A stretch of 55,724 nt of DNA from Xanthoparmelia taractica (lineage: Eukaryota > Ascomycota > Lecanoromycetes > Lecanorales > Parmeliaceae), in contig JANQBS010000253.1 in assembly GCA_033085395.1 (NCBI GenBank), positions 1-55,724 of the forward strand, written 5' to 3'. Numbering within the stretch: the first letter of the stretch is position 1; every line of letters begins with the position of its first letter. The notes under the pieces were generated by a model. It did no database searches and was not told the DNA's origin. It saw only the letters and a program-made list of their open reading frames with translations. Positions 23,253-34,459 of this stretch are shown in pieces. The position numbers were made by a program, and so were the translations under genes.

Positions 23253-24771
23253 ATGGAGAATGAAAAGACCCCAGTATCTGATGTGGGGCTGCAACCTGCT
23301 ACGGCCTCTAATAAAGACAGCGCCCGCAATTTGACCCAAAAATGCGACCTCCACCTCCTACCACCTCTCTTCTTGATCTGGTTCTTCCCCTTTATCGATC
23401 GCATCAACATTGGCAATGCCGTATCCAAGGCTTGGAGAAAGATCTCCACCTCACAGGCAATCAATTCAACATCGCCCTCGTGGTCTTCTTCATCCCTTTT
23501 ATCCTACTCGAAGCGCCCAGTAACATCGGCATGAAGCGATTCTCCCCAAGACTGTGGCTCAGTGGGCAAACACTGCTCCTGGGTCTCTTTACCGTTTGCC
23601 AAGGGGTGGTGAAGACATATGGTGGCTTGATAGCCATGAGGGTGTTTGTGGGTACATTTGAAGCGGGTCTCATACCCGGCACGGTCTTTCTCTTGTCGGC
23701 ATATTATCCGCGCTTCGAGCTACAATGGAGGCTGAGTGTATTGATGTGTTCAACCGCTCTCGCCTCCGCGTTTGGTGGCTTGCTCGCTTATGCGATTGCG
23801 GGGATGGCCGGCACGGGTGGCTATCTGGGTTGGAGATGGATTTTCATCATCGAGGGGCTCATCAGCGTGGTCATTGGCTTGTTCTGCTTCTTCACTGTGT
23901 CGGATTGGCCGGACAAGGCATCGTTCCTCGATACCGAGGAGCGCCAACTGCTAAAGGCGCGCATCTTTGAGGGTGCGAGTCAGGCAAGGATGGACAGGTT
24001 GGACGCAAAAGCCATTAAACGCTCACTTGGTGATTGGAAGGTCTGGCTCAGGTAAGCCTCCGTTCATCCGTCCATCTGTTCAACCCAAACCTCTTCCATT
24101 CTTAATCATTGCCCACCGCTAGCATCCCCCTCTACATAGGCACATGCACAACAACCTACTCCGTCAACCTCTTCGGACCCACCTTTATCCAAACCCTCTA
24201 CCCACACTCCTCCCCCCGCCACATCCAACTCCTCGTCGTCCCCATCCTCCTCACCTCCGCCCTCGCCTCCCTCACCACCGCCTACCTCTCCGACCGCCTC
24301 CGTCACCGCTTCGCCTTCGCCCAATTCGGCTACCTGCTCAGCGCCATCGGCTTCGTAATCTTGCTCGTTCAGAGGGACGTTGACAAGGGCGTCAAGTACG
24401 CGGCTCTCTACTTTGTCGAAGCGGGCTCGTATATTTCGCTGCCGCTGCTTTGGTCGCTGATGGCAAATAATGTTAGCGGGAGGTACAAGACTGCTATCGC
24501 GACGGGGCTGCAGATTGGGTTGGGGGGTTCCGGCGGTATCATCACTAGTCTTGTCTTTCCGGTAAAGGAGGCGCCGCTTTATAAGAGGGGCTTTGCGATT
24601 TGCGAGGGGTTGTTGGTCGCGACGGCGGCGCTGTTGGTGGGGTTTGTGGTGGGGTTGGGGGTGGAGAACCGGAGGAGGAGGAGGGGGGAGAGGGACTATA
24701 GGTTAGGGTTGCCGCAGGAGGAGGTGTGTAATCTTGGGGATGATCATCCGGGCTTTAGGTTTGTTTATTAA
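23253..24771 (+). pseudogene. MFS transporter (anion:cation symporter / Dal5-like) with a one-base frameshift
   Basis: The ATG at 23253 has a strong context (CACCATGG). The frame reads through FIDRINIGNA, the first-helix signature of the allantoate/nicotinate-type (ACS) family of fungal MFS transporters, then shifts: from 23421 the next frame continues with IQGLEKDLHLTGNQFN. One missing base at 23420/23421 explains it. A 71-nt intron at 24052-24122 (GTAAGC...GCTAG) joins WLS to IPLYIG. With the base restored the length would be about 482 residues, normal for the family, with about 12 membrane segments. It would move small organic anions across the plasma membrane. A sequencing or assembly error could also explain the shift, since the rest is intact. 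Confidence 0.75.
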
Positions 24772-25136
24772 AGCCGAATTGTATATGGTAGAAAGGACGG
24801 TGGGACGTAAAATTGATTTTTCATTCATTCGCTCGGTTTTTAGGATCCGGAGTACGAGGACAAGCCGAACTCCATATCATAGTCAATGAATACCAAAATC
24901 CTTAGAGCCTCCCCCAAATCCTACGTTCATTATGGATTCACTCCACAAAAGATCCACCCATCGCCGCAGCAGGAGCGCTAGTTACAACAACCTTCCCATC
25001 CAGCTTTCCTCCAAATGTAGTCTCTGAGGCGACGGAACCCATCTCAGCGCGATAATAGCGCTCACTGAACCGGTTGCTTGAGCAGCCCGTTGGATTTGGC
25101 TCCCACCCGTGACAAGGAAATCGTTAGATCCTACTT
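24772..25136. other. intergenic, convergent 3' ends
   Basis: The transporter and the oxygenase-like gene end towards each other here. No other feature is seen. Confidence 0.5.
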
Positions 25137-27046
25137 CTACAATCTCTCGGTGGCGGTCGATGGAACAGTACGCTTCGCGGGAGGCGGAACGACGACGAGG
25201 ATCGCGGCGGCGGAGAATTGGTAGTTTAGCGATGCTTGGTTGCCGTACTACGAATGGAAGTGGAGGGGTTTTAGTTAGCTTTTTGTGTATTCTTGGACCT
25301 GGCAAAAGTGTGGGTGTCACAGATTGCACTCGTGTAGACCGCTTACCGCTAATCCGGCATAGGCGAAATCCCAGTGCTGACATTCATTCATCCAGATGAT
25401 TCGAGGGACCTTTTTATAAGGCCAGGTGTCGGGAACGGGCTGGTGGGGGTGAGGAAGGAGTTAGTGGGGTTCGGTGACGGTGAGGAGGAAATAGGATCGA
25501 AGGGAGGAAGTTGAATTACCCCCCTAGATACCCCCATAGATTCTTCTTCGTAGTCGTCATCCACTGTAATGCCGTGGAGTTCTGTACCGACGATGGTGCT
25601 ATATTCTAATAGCTCAATGTTAGAAATGCTCTGTTGGAGGTTGGGATCAGAGACTTTACCCTCCTTGTCCCAGTCACGCTCATCATCATAATTCGGATCA
25701 TCATCGTCGTACAGGCGTTCTGGTTCATCTGGAAGATTCTGAAGGCAATTCTCGACAAAGTCCCCTTCTCTTGGGACAGTGGGGCCACACAACAGCTCCG
25801 CGGCAGACAAGCCGCCCATTTTCTTCGATGTGTTCTCAATGATGGGGTGAATGCCGACTTTGAGACCTAGGGCAGAAAAGACGGAGAATACTGCGAGGTC
25901 AACGCCTTTGAAAGCTCCTGGGATGGATTTACGCCCGCTTTTTTGAGCATGCGCGTACTGGTGATGGCAAAAAAACCCTAGGATGCCACCTTCAGGATCA
26001 TGTCAGCATAAGATCGTCTTGGCTGGATCCGAGTGGCTTGCCTTGTCTCAGGAATTGCGGCTGCTGGAGCATCTCACGCGCAATGTCAAAAAGCGGTAGA
26101 GACTCTGGGTTGGATACCGGCTGTGCAAGTCTTCCAATAGATGAGTAGTATAGATTGTAGGTCAAGGTGATGCGGTGACCTTTTGTCACCTCAAGGACTT
26201 CATGTTCGCAGTCTCCGTAGAACGCTGCCCATTGGACGGACTGTAGGCTGGTGTTGCCCCATCCGAAGTCAACGATCTCACCGCGGTGCTTGACCCGTAA
26301 CACGCCGCCTGGTCGAAGAATCAGCAAAGTGGCGGCAAGTAAGGTCAATGTCCATTACTGGACGAACCTTCATGTTGACAAGGCAAGCATACGACGAGGG
26401 AGCCAAACTGCATGACTCCACGTGGAGTATCCACATGGGACCGGAACTTACCAGAAGGTGCCGAATATATCTATGAATTCCATTAGTTGCACCTTGAGGT
26501 TTACCAGTAGCCATGCACCGATATACTTGCATTGAGTTTGTAGAGCTCCGCGCGAACGCCTTGAGGACCAATGCCGATACCTTGTCCGCCTTGAATGGTG
26601 CTTGGCAGAAGTACCTGCTGAATAGAATCCAAGATACCGCAGTCATGCGGGTGAAAAGTAGTCGAAAAGTCTGATGCATCGAGTTTCGTTGCTTTTCGGT
26701 ATTCTTCATCCAAGACGTCACGGCCACCAACACCAAAAGTCGCAGGGTCGCAATGATGAAGGAGACTGTTGAACTCTTGACTTGAGCTATTGTCGTGGTC
26801 CAACAGAGGAAATGCAACCTTCGATTGCCTTATGTCCGAATTTCTAGTGTCCCATCGGATGGTGACGGAGGGAACCAAGTTCTGTGTACCAGGGCCGAAA
26901 CCGCCCGTGCTATGTTCCTGGATAGGTACGGATCCACCGCAGGCGAAAGTAGCAGTAGCAGCATGCCCGTCGACCGCAGTAGCTAATTTTTGTAGTAAAG
27001 CGGTGTTGGTGTTTTGCACTTGATGACCCCCCTGGATGTCAGTCAT
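25137..27046 (-). CDS. 2-oxoglutarate/Fe(II) oxygenase-like protein
   Basis: Six exons (27046-26531, 26470-26368, 26308-26042, 25989-25520, 25439-25347, 25247-25137) sum to 1560 nt, 519 residues plus stop, with every junction in phase. The start is set at MTDIQGGH; an open frame extends 32 codons further up. Iron ligands appear as SHVDTPR (His 184, Asp 186) and CEHEVLEV (His 242), with Arg 252 in GHRITLTYNLY for the co-substrate. Other conserved parts are FACGGSVPI, FHPHDCGI, ELYKLN and YGNQASLNY. It matches a large family of fungal 2OG-Fe(II) proteins of unknown substrate. Introns 1 and 3 begin with GC (GCAAGT, GCAAGC) rather than GT; removing them is what makes the family motifs continuous. 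No disabling change is seen. Confidence 0.8.
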
Positions 27047-27793
27047 TGTCCGTAGCGGATGGTGTGATTGACCAGATGTGACTGGAAACCGCAAAGAAAG
27101 CGTAAAAGCTGCTTTTAAGCCCATAATATGATTAGGCAGCAAGCCCCGAGGGCTGCATAGCGTCAGGCAACCGAGTACATTTTCTGCAAATTTGGAGTCC
27201 CTTGCATGACATTTACCTGACCCAGTATTTTTCGCCAGGTATTAGAACCAATCTATGGCTTATGACGGATCTGACCGTTTTTGGGGCGACCATGAAGGGA
27301 TACATACATGTCCCTATCATTGAGCCGTCATGCTTGATGATATTCCTGGGATGATCTGTCTGCACGCAACAACCACAGAGCGACCCGGAAACTTTGGGAC
27401 CAAGACATTCATGCTATGGCTACCGGTTTGCCAGCCATTTTGTTAGCTCAATGCAGGTTGTTGTGGTTACCGAATAAGTCGAGTTGTTGAAGTACAGCCT
27501 GGAGTGGGTGACGAAATCTGGCTTATACTTACACCATCCGCCTCATTTTGAAGGATAGATGACTCACTAATGGAAAACACGACGTTGAAGATGGGCCAAG
27601 CATCATTGGCACTGTTTCACCAAGGTCGAGTGTTGAAGGCAGGTAGGAACAATATCCCACCGCTGAGCAAAAGCCCTCTTCTCCAGCGGTCCAGGTAACC
27701 GCTCGAGCTATGGAACTCACAATCCGTAGCATCGACTTATGGTAGCTAGAAAGACAAGAGAATCTGCCTTAACCGGAGACCCACCCACTCTGT
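27047..27793. other. intergenic, no gene recognised
   Basis: Upstream region of the oxygenase-like gene and downstream region of the next minus-strand gene. Nothing further is supported. Confidence 0.5.
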
Positions 27794-28762
27794 TCATTTT
27801 CCAGATTTCCAAACTCTGTCTAGGTCTCCCTGCCTAATTTCATACGCCCAATGATGACAAGTCTGATGCATGACCGGACTAACATCCCTCCCCTCCTCGT
27901 CCTCCCCATCGTCAAAGACCTCCCTGATTCCCATACTCATATACTTCTTCAACAGCATTCTCCTCCACCTCCCCGTTTCCCCTACACATTTCTTCCATCG
28001 ACTAATCTGCCTCTCATCATCTTCGCACCTCCGTCCCATGTAGAAGCGACAGTACCATTGAAACCATCCCCTAACGTCATGTGTATGATTGATCCACCCA
28101 GCAGCTTCCCACTCTTCTATGCTTTGGCCGGAGGAGACTTTGTATTTGTTGACTTCTGCATCGTAGGTAGGTGAGGTAAGGAATTTCGAAACTTCAAGAC
28201 CAGAGTACCATGATGAGGGCAGTTCTTTATAGTCATCGACTATTGTAATCCCGAGTCTTTTTGAATGGAGAGGACGGAAGTAAGAGCCGCCGAAGCATCC
28301 TTCTCTCAACATCTCTTCGGGAGATTTGTTGGGCGTGAAAGACGGCTGGTCTTCAAAATGGAAGGTAGAACCCTGGTCTCGGGTCGGAGGAGAGGCTGTG
28401 GGTTTCCATGCTGTCCACCCAGCGCGTATGCCTTCTATGTCCTTGGCAGGCACAGTAGCAACTTCTTGCTTGAGCACGACCTCCTTCGCCTTCTTCGGGG
28501 CTACCCCTGGGCCTTTCTTGCAGGGTTTTCTCTCTTTTTCGTCTTCATCTTCTGAGATATATGAGGGTTGGGCCAGGATTGAGGCTATGCGTGCGGAGGA
28601 TCGCGAGGGTGGAAGTGGATGGTCAAGCTTTGGTTTTTTTGTTGGTGGTCTCTTGTAGACAGGACGTGTGCTGGTCGATGGAGTGAGGTAGATGCCGAGC
28701 TGTCTTAGCTGCTCTTGATTTCGTCTGATATTCTCTTCCCTCTGCGACTCGATATCGGTCAT
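27794..28762 (-). CDS. conserved fungal protein of unknown function
   Basis: A single open exon of 322 residues from ATG 28762. The first 110 residues are charged and probably disordered, with a Lys/Pro-rich stretch (KRPPTKKPK). The conserved half begins around residue 140: FTPNKSPEEML, GCFGGSYFRPL, then LPSSWYSGLE, EWEAAGWI and RGWFQWYCRFYMGRR, followed by RQISRWKK and GRWRRMLLKKY. I recognise this Trp-rich pattern as a widespread family in fungi but know no assigned activity. The basic, Trp-rich core would suit nucleic-acid or phosphate binding, which is only a guess. No intron is needed. Confidence 0.75.
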   Translation of the reverse strand: MTDIESQREENIRRNQEQLRQLGIYLTPSTSTRPVYKRPPTKKPKLDHPLPPSRSSARIASILAQPSYISEDEDEKERKPCKKGPGVAPKKAKEVVLKQEVATVPAKDIEGIRAGWTAWKPTASPPTRDQGSTFHFEDQPSFTPNKSPEEMLREGCFGGSYFRPLHSKRLGITIVDDYKELPSSWYSGLEVSKFLTSPTYDAEVNKYKVSSGQSIEEWEAAGWINHTHDVRGWFQWYCRFYMGRRCEDDERQISRWKKCVGETGRWRRMLLKKYMSMGIREVFDDGEDEEGRDVSPVMHQTCHHWAYEIRQGDLDRVWKSGK

Positions 28763-29306
28763 GGTTGTTTCTTGTACAGGGAAGACTTTCCTCGATATTT
28801 ACGCGTGTCCCCAAAAAGGAAGGTGTGGCGAAGGACTCCGTCACAAGCCTCTAACCGAAAGGAGAGTATGCCCACAATGTAACTCTTCAAGGGAAAAAGA
28901 TTGCTCATTGCATGCTTTGCCAGGTGCATCGTGTATGGTTTCAATTGAACTTGGACTGAATCTATTTCTATATCATCTAGTCATCAAGTGTCCTTGTTAC
29001 TTCTCCGCGCTCTCATTGTGTCCTCTAAAAACAGTACGTCGAGCTCGACCTTTGTTCGTTCCCGAGGTATGTAATCTTATGGTAGGTAATATACATAAAC
29101 CCATGTCGGATTGTGATCTCTACGAAATGGTTCTGATGACCCATTTGATAATAATGACAATGCTCAATGACAAGTCACTAAAAAGAAAAAGGGTTGTCAT
29201 AACCCCCCCTCCTCTCCTCCAAGCTGTTCCATTCTTTCTGTTGCGGTTTCCCCTCTTCGACCTCAATGCCCTTCCATTAGCCTAATTATTGCATCAAATG
29301 CTTGAT
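28763..29306. other. intergenic, no gene recognised
   Basis: A 174-codon plus-strand frame starting at 28761 has no domain and overlaps the divergent promoter of the previous gene, so it is not called. Confidence 0.5.
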
Positions 29307-30146
29307 TTACTTGCGGGCTGTAGCAAGGGTTGCCGGAATCTGAACCTCAACTGATCCATCTCCCGAGCCATATTCCTCCTTGACGATCCTCACATACATC
29401 GTCCTAGCCGGCTCTATATCCCCGCCACGTGCCTTGAAAGATTCAATCACCTTCATATTTGCCGGGTTGCCCCCATCAAATAAATAATCCGCCAACGCCT
29501 CCGCACTCTTCCATTGCCAAGTCAGATTCTTCTCCCACACCTCTACATCTTTAAAGCCAGCCCTCTCAAGCCCAGCCTTGACGTTCACAGCAAGCGTCCA
29601 CTCCGCTTTCATCACCGTTGGGGGCTCATAGCCCGGAATTAGCTCCCGGCACGTCTTCTCCCACGGCGCGAAAAACTGTCCAAAGCGCGGATCGCCCCAT
29701 ACCGCTAATCCGAGTACGCCGCCTTCCGCTGTCACACGCAGCATCTCGCGCATTATTTGGTCGGGCTCGGGAGCTAGGCAGACCATGAAGGTTGAAAAAG
29801 TATGGGTGAAGCTGCCGTCTTGAATATCGGAGAGCTTCCGACTGTCGACGACGCGTGCAGTCACGCTTGCCCATTTTTGGTCAGAGATGCGGCGTCGGAG
29901 GATCGAAATCATGCCGTCGGAAGCGTCGGTGGCGAGGACCGGGATTTGTGGGTACTGCGATTTTAGGACAGAGGTCAGGATGCCGGTACCGCAGCCATTA
30001 TCGAAAGCGTTGCTGTTGGGGGTGGAGAGTGGGAAGATGCTAGAGACGCGCTCCAGGAGTGTTTTGCAGGGCTGGATGGTAAGACGCTCAACTTGCTCAT
30101 AGCCCGGAGCTAGAACACCCCAGCTGTCGTTGTCGGTTGGTGACAT
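29307..30146 (-). CDS. class I SAM-dependent methyltransferase
   Basis: An intronless frame of 279 residues. Motif I reads AFDNGCGTGILT (residues about 47-58), followed by an acidic loop LATDASDGM and a post-motif region FSTFMVCLAPEPD and EGGVLGLAVWGD. This is the COQ5/UbiE-like Rossmann methyltransferase pattern. Such single-domain enzymes transfer a methyl group from S-adenosylmethionine to small molecules and are frequent in fungal secondary metabolism. Neighbours include a broken second methyltransferase 800 bp away, an oxygenase-like gene and a transporter. The acceptor cannot be predicted. Confidence 0.8.
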   Translation of the reverse strand: MSPTDNDSWGVLAPGYEQVERLTIQPCKTLLERVSSIFPLSTPNSNAFDNGCGTGILTSVLKSQYPQIPVLATDASDGMISILRRRISDQKWASVTARVVDSRKLSDIQDGSFTHTFSTFMVCLAPEPDQIMREMLRVTAEGGVLGLAVWGDPRFGQFFAPWEKTCRELIPGYEPPTVMKAEWTLAVNVKAGLERAGFKDVEVWEKNLTWQWKSAEALADYLFDGGNPANMKVIESFKARGGDIEPARTMYVRIVKEEYGSGDGSVEVQIPATLATARK

Positions 30147-30950
30147 GAGGATTCTATGAAGATCTTTGTGAGGGAAGTGATGTATCGGAGAGGATCCAGG
30201 TGCGCTCGAGTTGAGAAAGACTAAGGGTGGGAAGATTGAAGCTGTTCTTCAACGTGTGGTTTGCCAGAAGGTAGGGTATATCTGAAGACGCAGAAGTGAT
30301 GATGAAATCTCCGAACACGACCGAGGACATAGAACGCGCTGGGGCAAGTCAGCTAACAAGAGACGGATTGCACTTGATATGCGCACTATTACCAGAAGCT
30401 TTAGACCAGTAGCCAAAAAAAAAAAAAAAACAGAGACCACTTGGCGAGTGCGATCATCTGCTGTCGATTAATTCGCAAGCCGGTCGACCTGGAACACCTT
30501 CACTCCGTACCATTTTTTGCCTACAATCCGGGTTGCATGAGGAAAGGGCTGCGCTTTGTTTTAGTTGTGATCAATGGTGATTTTTACTGCCACGTGATAA
30601 GCTCGACATCTTGATGTTCATTGACTCACTGTAGCTTTGTTTGGAAGACGCATTTGAACATATATTTGATAGCATAGCGCATCAGAGCGATTCAGCGTGC
30701 GTGGGGTCCTCTGAATTGGAAGAGCGGATATAGGCAATCCCCGGTTGAAGGAAGATCTAACGCATACGGCTTGCATAAGCGTGACCATAACAGTATATAA
30801 TGGCGTCGCTGTGCAGGTGTTTCGCGAATACGCGGGGTAGATTTACGAGACCATCACGCATGGCCTTCTATTATATTATCTTTCGCACTCTCCTTCCTCC
30901 CGTCTTCCCTCTTCCTTTCCTGCATCACTGGCATAGCCGTCCAAGATGCA
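30147..30950. other. divergent intergenic region with a 16-A run
   Basis: It separates the intact methyltransferase (minus) from the broken one (plus). A run of 16 A's lies at 30415-30430. No gene is seen. Confidence 0.6.
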
Positions 30951-31870
30951 ATGTCGTCGGCCGCGACCCCAACAGACCCTCAAGTTGAAAAAGATTAGTA
31001 CTATAAAGACGTCTCGTGGTACTCCAAAGAAATAGAAGATCTCAGCCCCGCGTGCCGTGAGCTTCTGGAGAGATACGGTCATATCCCACCTGACGAAGTC
31101 GAGCAGCACGTCTTTGAAATAGTCCGTCTCACTATCACCCAATGACTCATGGTCAAACTGACCCGCGTATAGAGAGAAAGAGCGTGGGCCTCTTTACCCT
31201 ATCCTTGCATCGGCAGGTTCCGATTCCTCCAGCTCTCAATATCCCTCAATCGTGCTACCCTCGTATTTTGTCCCGTCTCAAAGACCCGGGCTCTCAGCAC
31301 ACACTTCTCGATCTCGGCTGCTGCGTCGCGCAGGATATCAGAAAACTCGCATACGATGGGGTTCCTTCAGAAAATCTCTACGCTTGTGACGTGGAACAGA
31401 CTTTCCTAGACTTGAGCTACGATTTGTTCAAAGATAAGGATACGATGAAAGGGCATCTCTTCGCAGCCAACGTGTTTGATGAAGATGGTGCGCTGGATAG
31501 TCTGCAGGGGAAAATTGACTTTGCATACCTCGGCAGCTTCTTACATCTCTTCGGCTGGGAAGACCAATTGAAAATCTGCAAGAGGATTATCAAGGTATTG
31601 AAGCCGCAGAAAGGCAGTACAGTATTCGGAAGACAGATGGGAAACCTGAGAGCGCAAGAGGCGCGCAACCCGCCCGTGGGCCAGGTTCCGACTGTGGTAT
31701 GGCGGTATGATGTTGAGAGCTTCACGAAACTCTGGGACGAGGCAGGCAGGGAGACGGGATCGAAATGGAAAACCTGTGGGAGGCTGGATTCGGGCGAAGG
31801 CATGGGTCTTGGTCATTTTCTCGAGGAGGGATTGCGGAGACTTTCATTCGAGGTTGAGAGGTTGGAGTGA
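30951..31870 (+). pseudogene. second SAM methyltransferase, broken
   Basis: From ATG 30951 the frame meets TAG at 30996, fifteen codons in, and then continues with YYKDVSWYSKEIEDLSP and ERYGHIPPDEVEQHV. Intron 31122-31172 (51 nt, GTCCGT...GTATAG) joins EI to RERAWASLPYPCIG. A two-base insertion near 31244-31247 shifts the frame; the next frame runs from SCYPRILSRLK through motif I LLDLGCCVAQD to the stop at 31870. The layout, with PYPCIG and DLGCC, matches the fungal methyltransferases found in meroterpenoid-type clusters. Intact relatives are about 280-300 residues. One stop plus one frameshift make it non-functional as read. Confidence 0.75.
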
Positions 31871-32408
31871 TTGTTGTCTGATGCGGCCTGAGTGTACGCC
31901 GCTGGTATGTGGCGGAGATTTTCCCTTGGGCAGCCTGCTAAATATGTTCAAACCCAGACTTGGAACGCAAAATGGGAAGGTGATTGGTTCAATTTTTGCA
32001 CCAAAGACATTGGCGATGTTCACATGCCGTTCGATACCAAATCCCAAGTCTAGGCCTCGCGATATCTGTCATGCACGTTGTCTCATGTCTGGATCCACAG
32101 AGACGAGAGACCAGAAGCCCATTACTAGCGTTCAGTCGGTGTCTCTTCAATCAAAGATTCACAGTCCGCAAGTAGCGATCAATGGCACAAGATTCCACTC
32201 TCTTGAGTCAAGGACAGCCAGCTCGACAATTCTTACTAGGAGAGTGCGATTGAGAATAGCATACATCTTGATAGTCATAGTGAGCATCAATGAGGCTGCA
32301 TAGCCTCTTGGACGGTGAACACTGCTGAATTTCTCGTTTTTCTCTTCAAAGGCATGGAGAAAGATAAGGAGGCTGGCTGCAACTACACCATCTCAATAAT
32401 AGGCTTCT
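31871..32408. other. intergenic, convergent 3' ends
   Basis: No gene recognised; an open frame extending past 31870 in another phase has no motif. Confidence 0.5.
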
Positions 32409-33461
32409 CTAGCACTGCTTCACCCTGTGAGCATAATCAAATGCTTTTGCGAATGCCGAAAAATGGACCGTGAGACCAACAGCCATGAGCACGTGGAAAA
32501 TCTGATGTGAGTGGCCCCACGTGTCAAACCGTCCCGGTCGCCACGCTTCGGGTATTCTTGTCTGAGGAAGACGTTAGCCTTGTGGTCTTTCGTATAGGTA
32601 TAGGTGTTCCTTTCCAATCGACTCACCCCATATATTGTGACAGCACTCAGATACACAAGTACAGTAACAGCATACCGGGTCGCTCCCGCCTCGACGTCCA
32701 TCTGGCTGTATCCGTGCATGAAGCAAGCGTATATAATGGGGTAGAAGGCGGATGAAGCCATGAACGAGAATAAAATGCCTCTTACAGGTCGCCAAGCTGG
32801 CTTACGAAGGCGGCGCACGAAAAGCACGAAAACTGCTGCAGAAAGCTGCGCAGCAAGGTCGAGCTATGGCACGGTAAATAAACAATCATGCACAGGTTTT
32901 GGATGAAGTCAAGAGAGGATTGCTACATACGCCGATCCAAAACATCTTAGTACTCCGTGCCGTGCAAGGGAAGCTGTACCACATGCCTGGCGGGAAACAT
33001 CCCGCGGTCACAGTGCTGATACCAAGCAGGTCCAGCTGGTGATAGACGTCATGAATCGCATGGGAATGATTCGACAAGATATGGTAGCCGGTTGACAGGG
33101 CGAAACAGAGAGCTCCGCCGAGGAAGAAGATACCAAAGACGATCCAGTCATCAGTATCCGCGGTGGGATAATTGCTTTTGACATACGGGTAGTAGAGGAT
33201 AGGAAGGGCCATCATCCACAACGTAGCCAGGAAATGGCTATAGATGTTGCCTGTCTCATTGTGAACGTAGAAACAACTCCGAAAGGAGTCGAAAAATGAA
33301 TTTGAGGTCGGACGGTAACATGTCTTGATGTACTCGTTATCCTTGGACCATTCTGGAAGATCTTCCCATGAGATCAAAGGGCGATGGGTTTTGGGTTCCG
33401 GGAGCGTTGAGCTTGGTGAGTAGGACAGGGCTGATTGTTCCTGGCGTACGTTGGGAGACAT
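32409..33461 (-). CDS. PAQR / hemolysin-III family membrane receptor (Izh-like)
   Basis: Three exons, 33461-32931, 32863-32627 and 32561-32409, join in phase through introns of 67 nt (GTATGT...CATAG) and 65 nt (GTGAGT...CTCAG), giving 306 residues. The start is the first ATG in frame. After a soluble N-terminus with WEDLPEWSKDNEYI, the family motifs follow: NETGNIYSH, YHILSNHS, HQLDLLGI and, in the last exon, WGHSHQIFHVL. These hold the three zinc-binding His positions and the Ser/Asp of the PAQR superfamily. Seven membrane segments fit the hydrophobic runs. Fungal members act in zinc and lipid homeostasis or as osmotin-type receptors; which role applies here is not visible. It appears intact. 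Confidence 0.85.
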
Positions 33462-34459
33462 GATCAGTGCTTTCCGAATTGAGCATTTGTCAGCAAGATT
33501 AGAACTCAATTATGAGGATCCCTCAGACAGAAAGGCCTACCAGGCAAGTAAATTGTCAGAACAAGTGCCAACCGCTATGTACAGGCACAGATTGATGCTT
33601 TTCTTTTCCAAAGGCCTGGAAAACATAGATCTCTTAGCAATAAATAGCTCTGAGTCGAAGCGCCCCTGAGTTGGCACAAGGATACATGGTATCAAGAAGG
33701 CACCGCGGGGAGCAGAAATAAATCTTGTTGAGCGCTAAGTATGCAAGTTATCTGATTGCCGAGATAAGTGGCGCGTCCGATACCACCTTTTTTATTACAC
33801 TAGCACACCTGTCATCATGCAGCCTTGCCGACTATTTCAGTCAATCTCTACTGGTTCATCTTCGTGCTCTTTCTTTTACTACTCATTCTTAATAGATTTC
33901 TTATATAAATGTAATGTTATGAATATATAACTGAAGATAATCAGTTAAGTCTTCTATAAAGCCAGCGTCTTGCCATCATCGAACACTGCTCGCGTATCAC
34001 GGCAGTGCATACTGACAAGGGTACCCAAAACATCCGTGCGACCCCCGCTGCAAGGCTGAGCAGGCTGAACGCCATCACACCCTCATATAAATCCTGCGCG
34101 TTTCATCGTTATTCATGTCACCACTATTAATAGGAAGCCTGCATGCGATCTGGAACATATCAAATTCTGGCCAGTCAGCAAATCCATACAAACGCCAATG
34201 GCTGAATAGTACTCGTCCCAAAATCCTAGAATAGTGATTCGGAGTAAGTACCACATCTCTTACCGAGGTGCGTCGCCGCACGACGAGAACAGTCGGCTAC
34301 ATGGCGTTACCATTGCGACATGTTGTATTCCTAGAGCATTATATTGATATTGTGGGCACCTCCCACATTCAAGCGGTACTTATTATCCTCTATGTCAGCG
34401 ACTAACTCTACGATCACTCTTTTCTATATTTTGTACATCTCAGTGTTACTATAGCAGCA
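33462..34459. other. divergent intergenic region
   Basis: About 1 kb between the receptor gene and the next plus-strand gene. A short AT-rich patch lies at 33890-33960. No gene is supported. Confidence 0.5.
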
